From NCBI GenBank assembly GCA_013151875.1, contig JAADHL010000215.1, forward strand, positions 1 to 11,353: DNA of 11,353 nt. Direction: 5' to 3'. Of the stretch, positions 7,168-11,353 are shown in pieces. Made by a program: the position numbers and the translations under genes. Position 1 is the first letter of the stretch, and every line of letters starts with the position of its first letter. The notes beneath the pieces were generated by a model. That model worked only from the letters and a program-made list of their open reading frames with translations. It was not told the DNA's origin and searched no databases. The DNA comes from Deltaproteobacteria bacterium. Lineage in GTDB: Bacteria > Myxococcota_A > UBA9042 > DTJE01.

Positions 7168-8233
7168 TCACGCCGCTTCGGCCTGTTCCGCGGCGCCCTC
7201 GCCCCGAACGCATCTGGCTTCAACCTGGGCTTCAGCCTGTGACCCGCGCGGTTGATTGAACCGCTCGCGGACCTCGGACTCGATTTTGGCCAGCAGGTCC
7301 GGCTCATCCCTGAGCTTGCCTTCAATCTGTTCACGGCCGTGTCCGAGCCTCTGACCAGCGAAGGAGTACCAGCTTCCCGATGTCTCGACCACGCCCAGCT
7401 TCTCGGCCGCCTCCAGCACGTCCAGTACCTTGTTGATGCCCTCCCCGAACCTGATCTCGAACTGGGCCTCGGTGTACGGGGGGGCCAGCTTGTTCTTGAC
7501 CACCTTGACCCGGACGCGGTTTCCCGTGGCCTCGGCGCCGTTTTTCTGGGTGGCCCTGCGGCGGATGTCCAGCCTTATGGACGAATAGAAGCGGAGCGCG
7601 TTTCCGCCGGTAGTGGTCTCGGGACTGCCGAACATCACTCCGATCTTGGTGCGGAGCTGGTTGATGAACATCACCGCGCAGTCATGCTTGTGGCAGATCG
7701 CGACCAGTTTGCGCAGAGTGGCTCATCAGCCGGGCCTGCAGTCCGACGTGGTGGTCGCCCATGTCGCCCTCGATCTCGGCCTTCGGCACCAGGGCGGCAA
7801 CCGAGTCCACCACCACCATCTGGACCACCCCGCTGCGCACCAGGCTTTCCACCACGTCGAGGGCCTGTTCGCCGCAATCGGGCTGCGAGATCAGCAGGTC
7901 CTCGACCGCAACCCCCAGACGCTTGGCGTACGAGATATCGAGGGCGTGTTCCGCGTCCACGAACGCGGCCACTCCACCCGACTTCTGGGCCTGCGCCACG
8001 ACCTCCAGGCACAGGGTAGTCTTTCCCGACGACTCCGGACCATAGACCTCCACGATCCTGCCCCTGGGAATGCCCCCTGTGCCAAGCGCCATGTCTAGAT
8101 TCAGTGAACCGGTTGAATACACTGGAATCCGTTCGATTGGCCCGTCACCAAAACGCATCAATGTACCCTTGCCGAACTGCTTGTCGAGCGACGCGATCAA
8201 TTTTTCCAGTTCACCATCCATTTTCTTGGACAT
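7168..8233 (-). pseudogene. recA: RecA recombinase, reading frame broken by a 2-base deletion (possibly sequencing error)
   Basis: RecA forms the ATP-dependent filament for homologous recombination and LexA cleavage. The first frame (8233 down to 7682) gives residues 1-171 of a normal RecA. It has Walker A GPESSGKT at 65-72, Walker B MVVVDSVAAL at 139-148 and EGDMGDHHVGLQARLMS, then 12 junk residues before a stop. The second frame (from about 7716 down to 7168) resumes exactly with LRKLVAICHKHDC, FINQLRTKIGVMFG, the DNA-binding loop PETTTGGNALRFYSS, and a normal C-terminal domain ending in an acidic/Ala tail. Joined, the gene encodes about 355 residues, the family length. The start ATG at 8231-8233 has AAGGAG 8 bases upstream; longer upstream starts are less likely. 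It lies 50 bp after comM on the same strand. Both halves are well conserved, so the break is either very recent or an artefact. Confidence 0.9.
7714..7720 (-). other. Frameshift point in recA
   Basis: On the coding strand the sequence reads ATGAGCCACTCTGCGCAAA. Families have Met-Ser-Gln-Ala-Leu-Arg-Lys here. Restoring GG (ATG AGC CAG GCT CTG CGC AAA) yields exactly that peptide, so loss of GG explains the break. No slippery heptamer or stop-codon context typical of programmed frameshifting is present. Confidence 0.85.
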
Positions 8234-8283
8234 ACTGATTTCTCCTTCTGTCTTGCCGTGACGGCCCTTTGCCGCCCGGACGT

Positions 8284-9804
8284 TCAAGCCCCTCGATCCA
8301 GCAGCCTGTACTGGATCGCCTCTGAAACATGGACGGACCTGATGTTGTCCGACCCTTCGAGGTCCGCGATGGTCCGCGAGACCTTCAGAATCCTGTCCAG
8401 CGCCCGGGCGGACAGGCCCAGACGGTCCATTGCCGTTTCCAGCAGACGAATCGATTCCTTCGGCACGACGCAGTGCTCCTTCACCTGCCTTGTTCCCATG
8501 CGGCCGTTGAAACGCACATCAGAGCCCTCGAAACGCGCGGCCTGCCGATCAACGGCAACCTGAACCCTTTCCCTGATCGCCGCGGAACTCTCGGTTGCTG
8601 CGTACGGACGCGTCAGGTCCCGAAAAGGCACGGCCGGAACCTCCACGTGCAGGTCTATGCGGTCCATGAGCGGTCCCGAAACCCTGCCCCTGTACCGCGC
8701 GACATCGGCCGACGAACATGAACACCTGTGTCGCGGGTCGCCCCAGTAGCCGCACGGACAGGGGTTCATGGCGGCTATCAGAAGAAAGTCGGATGGGTAG
8801 GTGAACGAGCCCGCTGTCCGTGTAATGGTGATGCTGCGATCCTCCATCGGCTGTCGCAGGACCTCCAGCACGCCACGCTGCCACTCCGGCAACTCGTCGA
8901 TGAACATCAGACCGTTGTGGGCCATGGACACCTCGCCGGGCCGGGGAATCGAACCTCCTCCCGCGACGGCCGCCGCCGATCCGGTGTGATGAGGCGCGCG
9001 GAACGGCCTCCGCGTCATGAGGCCGGTCCTTTGCCGCAGCATCCCAGCCACACTATAGATTTTGGTGGTCTCCAGGCTCTCCTCGTAGGTCATCCAGGGA
9101 AGGATGGTGGGCAACCGGCGCGCCAGCATGGTCTTCCCCGACCCGGGAGGTCCCATCATCAACAGGTTATGCCGGCCGGCAGCGGCGATTTCGAGCGCCC
9201 GTTTTGCGTGGGCCTGCCCCCGCACGTCAGCATAATCGAGCCCGGACGGCTGCCTTATGGTGGCCTGAGCCGACTGGACCCGGGGCAGCGCGTCGTCGCT
9301 GGAAAGACAATGGACCAAGCCGGCCAGGGTATCCGCGGCAAAACACCTCACGCCCTTGACGACCGCGGCTTCGGCGCCGTTTTCGGTCGGCACGATCGCC
9401 TCTGTTATTCCAAGCTCCCGGGTCGCGGCCACCATGGGCAATACGCCGGGTACGGGACGTATCCTGCCGTCGAGGGACAGTTCGCCCAGGAACATCCGGT
9501 CTTCAAGGGCCTTGCTAGGGAAGGCATTCAGGCAGGCGAGAACCCCAAGGGCGATGGGCAGGTCATACAGCGAACCACGCTTGCGTACGTCGGCCGGAGC
9601 GAGGTTCACGGTTATCCAGCGCGAAGACGCCCTGTAACCCAGGGCGCGCAGGGTGGACAGGACCCTGACCTTGCTTTCCTTCACCGCCGCCTCGGGCAGG
9701 CCCACGATATCGAATCTCCCCACCCCCGGCACCATATCCACTTCAACGTCCACCAAAGTCCCATCAATACCGTGCAACGCCGCCGAAAAGACACGTACGT
9801 TCAT
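8284..9804 (-). CDS. comM: ComM/YifB-family AAA+ ATPase (Mg-chelatase-like), natural transformation branch-migration helicase family
   Basis: This 506-residue protein matches the full family length. The N-terminal Lon-protease-like/ChlI domain is visible (about 1-170, VGLPEAAVKESKVRV, DLPIALGVLA, FLGELSLDG). The AAA+ core has Walker A GPPGSGKT at 218-225 and Walker B LMFIDE at 299-304. A zinc-type cluster CPCGYW...CSCS (Cys349, 351, 361, 363) and the SGPLMDRIDLH segment near 376-386 follow, then the C-terminal helical domain. In Haemophilus and Vibrio, ComM is a hexameric helicase that promotes branch migration when incoming single-stranded DNA is integrated. Many non-competent bacteria also carry it. 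The start at 9804 is chosen over an in-frame ATG 24 codons upstream because GGGAGG sits 5 bases before it and family members begin with this MNVRVFSAALHG-type sequence. It is likely co-transcribed with recA, 50 bp downstream. Confidence 0.93.
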   Translation of the reverse strand: MNVRVFSAALHGIDGTLVDVEVDMVPGVGRFDIVGLPEAAVKESKVRVLSTLRALGYRASSRWITVNLAPADVRKRGSLYDLPIALGVLACLNAFPSKALEDRMFLGELSLDGRIRPVPGVLPMVAATRELGITEAIVPTENGAEAAVVKGVRCFAADTLAGLVHCLSSDDALPRVQSAQATIRQPSGLDYADVRGQAHAKRALEIAAAGRHNLLMMGPPGSGKTMLARRLPTILPWMTYEESLETTKIYSVAGMLRQRTGLMTRRPFRAPHHTGSAAAVAGGGSIPRPGEVSMAHNGLMFIDELPEWQRGVLEVLRQPMEDRSITITRTAGSFTYPSDFLLIAAMNPCPCGYWGDPRHRCSCSSADVARYRGRVSGPLMDRIDLHVEVPAVPFRDLTRPYAATESSAAIRERVQVAVDRQAARFEGSDVRFNGRMGTRQVKEHCVVPKESIRLLETAMDRLGLSARALDRILKVSRTIADLEGSDNIRSVHVSEAIQYRLLDRGA

Positions 9805-9891
9805 GAAAGCCTCCCAAAACCTTCGTCGGTTTCCATACCGGCTTGTTTTTTTCAAGTCCCGTGCCAGAAACGACACCTAATTATTTCAGGC

Positions 9892-9897
9892 AGTTAT
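9892..9897 (-). promoter_or_regulatory. Possible -10 element of the comM-recA operon
   Basis: Reading toward comM, the hexamer TATAAC lies about 90 bases upstream of the start codon in an AT-rich stretch. No good -35 hexamer is found at 16-18 bases spacing. The TGTCCA repeats just upstream occupy that position instead, which would fit an activator-dependent or repressed promoter. This is a weak call. Confidence 0.3.
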
Positions 9898-9907
9898 AGC
9901 GACACTC

Positions 9908-9944
9908 TGGACAAAAACCTGGACATCTTGGACAAAACGTCCAA
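9908..9944. promoter_or_regulatory. Repeated TGGACA boxes with an inverted repeat upstream of comM-recA (candidate operator)
   Basis: TGGACA occurs at 9908, 9920 and 9929. The longer TGGACAAAA is exact at 9908-9916 and 9929-9937, 21 bp apart, or about two helical turns. The last box is also the left half of a perfect inverted repeat, TTGGAC-AAAAC-GTCCAA (9928-9944). The cluster lies directly upstream of the possible -10 of comM-recA. It does not match the LexA box forms I know, so the regulator is unknown. Confidence 0.45.
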
Positions 9945-9971
9945 CATCAAAGCGGCAACCACAGGGCTGTT

Positions 9972-9984
9972 AGGTGGATCACCT
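9972..9984. repeat. Short inverted repeat AGGTG-GAT-CACCT
   Basis: Perfect 5-bp arms surround a 3-base spacer in the AT-rich part of the comM upstream region. It is short enough to be chance, but it sits within a group of other inverted repeats. A binding site for a dimeric regulator is possible. Confidence 0.3.
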
Positions 9985-10038
9985 TTAAATATCAACGGTT
10001 TTCACACTAATCCGTCACATTCAATCCTGGTCGGACGT

Positions 10039-10050
10039 TCTATATATAGA
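10039..10050. repeat. Perfect 12-bp palindrome TCTATATATAGA
   Basis: This self-complementary AT-rich palindrome lies between comM and the sigma-like gene. It contains TATATA, but no -35 element was found at correct spacing on either strand, so I do not call a promoter. Confidence 0.35.
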
Positions 10051-10087
10051 GGGGTCGTGTCCCTCCGGCGATGGGATCTCCGCGTGG

Positions 10088-10101
10088 GCCGTCATGACGG
10101 C
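10088..10101. repeat. Perfect 14-bp palindrome GCCGTCATGACGGC
   Basis: The 14 bases equal their own reverse complement without a spacer, the form of a binding site for a dimeric repressor. It lies about 220 bp upstream of the sigma-like gene and 280 bp upstream of comM. Its regulator is unknown. Confidence 0.4.
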
Positions 10102-10153
10102 TGATACGGGGGGACGCGGGCATCCTGGTATTCGCCGTTGGGAAGAACAGCCT

Positions 10154-10199
10154 GCCGGCCGTCCGCGATGTGTGAGGGTCCGTGTCGCGGAGGGCCGGC
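10154..10199. repeat. Long GC-rich hairpin, 15-base arms with one mismatch
   Basis: The left arm GCCGGCCGTCCGCGA (10154-10168) pairs with TCGCGGAGGGCCGGC (10185-10199) except for one G-G mismatch, with a 16-base loop. No T run follows on either strand, so it is not a standard intrinsic terminator. It could be a structured RNA, a REP-like element or a protein-binding cruciform. Only one copy is visible. Confidence 0.6.
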
Positions 10200-10271
10200 G
10201 TCATTCTGCTGACTTCACCTGTTCGCTCATCCAAAATCCCGCCGCAGAGATTGCTCTGTACAGCCTCGTTC

Positions 10272-10300
10272 TTGACGCTTCCATCCGCTGGTCGGACAAT
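10272..10300 (+). promoter_or_regulatory. Sigma-70-type promoter of the sigma-like gene/atoE operon
   Basis: TTGACG (10272-10277) and GACAAT (10295-10300) are separated by exactly 17 bases. Transcription would begin near 10307, leaving a leader of under 20 bases with GGAG at 10313-10316 before the GTG start at 10324. Confidence 0.5.
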
Positions 10301-10310
10301 GGAATCCGAC
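10291..10310. promoter_or_regulatory. Inverted repeat overlapping the promoter -10 (candidate operator)
   Basis: GTCGGA (10291-10296) and TCCGAC (10305-10310) form a perfect 6-bp inverted repeat with an 8-base spacer. It covers the -10 hexamer and the likely transcription start. A protein bound here would block the promoter. The left half is part of CTGGTCGGAC, which also occurs exactly at 10027-10036. Confidence 0.45.
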
Positions 10311-10323
10311 ACGGAGAAAGCGT

Positions 10324-10860
10324 GTGGCAAGAGACGATTCGGAAGGAGAATCAGGCCATGACCTGAACCAGACCGCCGGCAAGGCGCGCGCCAGGCTTCG
10401 AGCGCGCTATCCCGACTGTCCTCCAGACATGATCGACGACGCAGTAGGGGACGCCCTTGCCCAGTGGATAGAGCGTTACGAGTCCCTGGTGACTCCGGGT
10501 TCTCACCAGCGCATGCTGATGCGGCTGGCCGAGTGGAGACTCTTGGACCGGATGGGTTCCAGAAAACGGCACGTGCCCGCGTCACCCGAAGTGCTGGAGC
10601 GGCTTGACGATTCCAAGGCCGACGTGGAGGCCAACATCCTTGGCAGGGAAACCAGTCGCCTTGCGCGATCCGTTTACCTGCTTACGGGACGCTCACGTCG
10701 CGTGCTGGCCCTATGGTCCAGCGGCTACAACATGCGGGAGATCTCGCTGAGACTGCACCTCAAAATGGTGACCGTGAGGAAAAAGAAGGAAAGGGCCATC
10801 AGGAAGCTGCGGGACCGGCTCTCGCGTACCCGCGCGCCCGGACCCAACGACGAGGCCTGA
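10324..10860 (+). CDS. ECF-like RNA polymerase sigma factor / sigma-70 region 4 protein
   Basis: This 178-residue protein has the size and layout of an ECF sigma factor. Residues about 33-80 (PPDMIDDAVGDALAQWIERY, then an Arg-rich helix ending GSRKRH) resemble region 2, which binds the -10 element and core polymerase. Residues about 120-166 (TGRSRRVLALWSSGYNMREI, then a Leu- and Lys/Arg-rich recognition helix) form a region 4-type helix-turn-helix. Region 2 is diverged and I cannot place the protein in a numbered ECF group. A role as a sigma-like regulator is more certain than true promoter initiation. The GTG start has GGAG 7 bases upstream. No anti-sigma gene is adjacent. The fatty acid transporter gene starts 1 bp after its stop, so the two are one operon. 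Confidence 0.72.
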   Translation: MARDDSEGESGHDLNQTAGKARARLRARYPDCPPDMIDDAVGDALAQWIERYESLVTPGSHQRMLMRLAEWRLLDRMGSRKRHVPASPEVLERLDDSKADVEANILGRETSRLARSVYLLTGRSRRVLALWSSGYNMREISLRLHLKMVTVRKKKERAIRKLRDRLSRTRAPGPNDEA

Positions 10861-10861
10861 T

Positions 10862-11353
10862 ATGTTGAACCGGATCGCCGGCGCCTTCGTTCGTATCATG
10901 CAAAGGTGGATGCCGGACCCGTTTCTATTTGCCGTCATACTGACCTTCCTGACCTACATCCTGGCTCTGGCGCTTACCGATGTGGGCCCGGTGGACCTGC
11001 TGGATCACTGGTACGTCGGCGTTTTCCGGCTCTTGAAGTTCGCGATGCAGATGATCCTTATTCTTGTGGCGGGCCACGCCCTGGCCGACGCGCCGGTTGT
11101 GAAACGGTTGCTGGATCGCCTGGCCGGCCTGCCGTCCACGCAGAGTCAGGCAGTGGTGACCGTGCTGTTGGGGGCCGCGGCCGGTTCACTTTTGAACTGG
11201 GGATTCGGGCTCGTGGTGGGCGCCATCCTTGCCAGGCGGGTGGCATCCAGACTCAAACATGCCGATTTCGCCTTCCTGGTTGCCGCCGCATACTCGGGCT
11301 TCATCGTATGGGAGTCGGGACTGTCATCCAGCATCGCGCTGGTCTCTGCCACG
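10862..11353 (+). CDS. atoE: AtoE-type short-chain fatty acid transporter, 3'-truncated
   Basis: The visible 164 residues closely follow the N-terminal third of Escherichia coli AtoE, an inner-membrane permease for short-chain fatty acids such as acetoacetate or butyrate. Shared features include RWMPDPFLFAVILTFLTYILA, a GVFRLLKFAMQMILILVAGHALADAPVVK-like segment, and LLNWGFGLVVGAILARRVA followed by an Ala/Tyr-rich helix. At least four hydrophobic segments are visible. The frame is open to the window end, so the C-terminal part is missing. The ATG lies 1 base after the sigma-like gene's stop, with GAGG inside the end of that gene as ribosome site. Co-transcription suggests that the sigma-like protein might control short-chain fatty acid uptake, but the sequence does not prove this. 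Confidence 0.88.
   Translation, partial: MLNRIAGAFVRIMQRWMPDPFLFAVILTFLTYILALALTDVGPVDLLDHWYVGVFRLLKFAMQMILILVAGHALADAPVVKRLLDRLAGLPSTQSQAVVTVLLGAAAGSLLNWGFGLVVGAILARRVASRLKHADFAFLVAAAYSGFIVWESGLSSSIALVSAT

Larger units (their letters stand above)
9805..10323. other. 519-bp non-coding region between divergent comM and sigma-like gene
   Basis: No credible gene is present. The comM-side half (about 9840-10050) is clearly more AT-rich than the flanking genes and holds the TGGACA boxes, two short inverted repeats and a possible -10. The other half is GC-rich and holds a 14-bp palindrome, the long hairpin, and the promoter/operator of the sigma-like gene. Confidence 0.7.

Noticed and set aside
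7171..7195. CGCCGC/GCGGCG inverted repeat near the recA 3' end as a terminator
   Set aside because: It lies inside recA coding sequence, has a 13-base loop, and no T tract follows. High GC makes such short repeats common.
7682..7740. Programmed frameshift in recA
   Set aside because: There is no slippery heptamer, stop-codon context or stimulatory structure. A +1 shift would leave the protein one residue short of the family alignment, whereas a simple GG deletion explains everything.
8284..9804. Magnesium chelatase subunit (chlorophyll synthesis)
   Set aside because: The N-terminal YifB/ComM domain, family length and the Cys cluster identify the ComM family, and no pigment genes are nearby.
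8728..10104. A 458-codon plus-strand open frame
   Set aside because: It lies antisense to the certain comM gene and its product has no recognisable domain. It is a GC-driven shadow.
10094..10366. Possible 90-residue gene before the sigma-like gene
   Set aside because: There is no ribosome site, its ATG is inside the 14-bp palindrome, and it runs over the hairpin and promoter into another gene.

Overview
The window comes from a GC-rich Gram-negative bacterium. Lipoproteins with slime-mould-type CTDC cysteine repeats, calcium-type DxDxDG motifs and a predicted outer-membrane barrel suggest a Myxococcota-like or other deltaproteobacterial lineage. This is inference from gene style only; no rRNA or complete marker is available. 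No tRNA, rRNA, CRISPR array or insertion sequence was seen.

Left part (1-3735). Two tandem genes on the + strand encode cysteine-rich secreted proteins that share an unnamed C-terminal domain. The first is cut by the window edge. The second is a complete 611-residue lipoprotein with nine CTDC-like repeats. Its stop codon overlaps the start of a Fur-family metalloregulator gene. Convergent to fur is a small secreted beta-barrel-like protein.

Middle (3846-7152). A two-gene operon encodes a DEDDh RNase-H-fold exonuclease (MrfB/YprB-like) and a superfamily-2 helicase with a C-terminal cysteine cluster (MrfA/YprA-like). The genes overlap by 8 bp. In Bacillus subtilis this pair repairs mitomycin C damage.

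Right-middle (7168-9804, minus strand). A ComM/YifB AAA+ ATPase gene is followed 50 bp later by recA. Together with mrfBA this forms a roughly 6 kb block of DNA repair and recombination genes. As given, recA is broken by a frameshift that a missing GG dinucleotide explains exactly. A sequencing or assembly error is the simplest reading.

Right end (9805-11353). A 519-bp non-coding region holds several inverted repeats, a strong imperfect hairpin and a good sigma-70-type promoter. The promoter drives a small sigma-like protein gene, followed after 1 bp by an AtoE-type short-chain fatty acid transporter gene that runs off the window.

I see no clearly new multi-gene system. The most interesting items are the reversed-order mrfBA pair with an added HhH-like segment, the mosaic tandem CTDC lipoproteins with their unnamed domain, the broken recA, and the palindrome-rich intergenic region.
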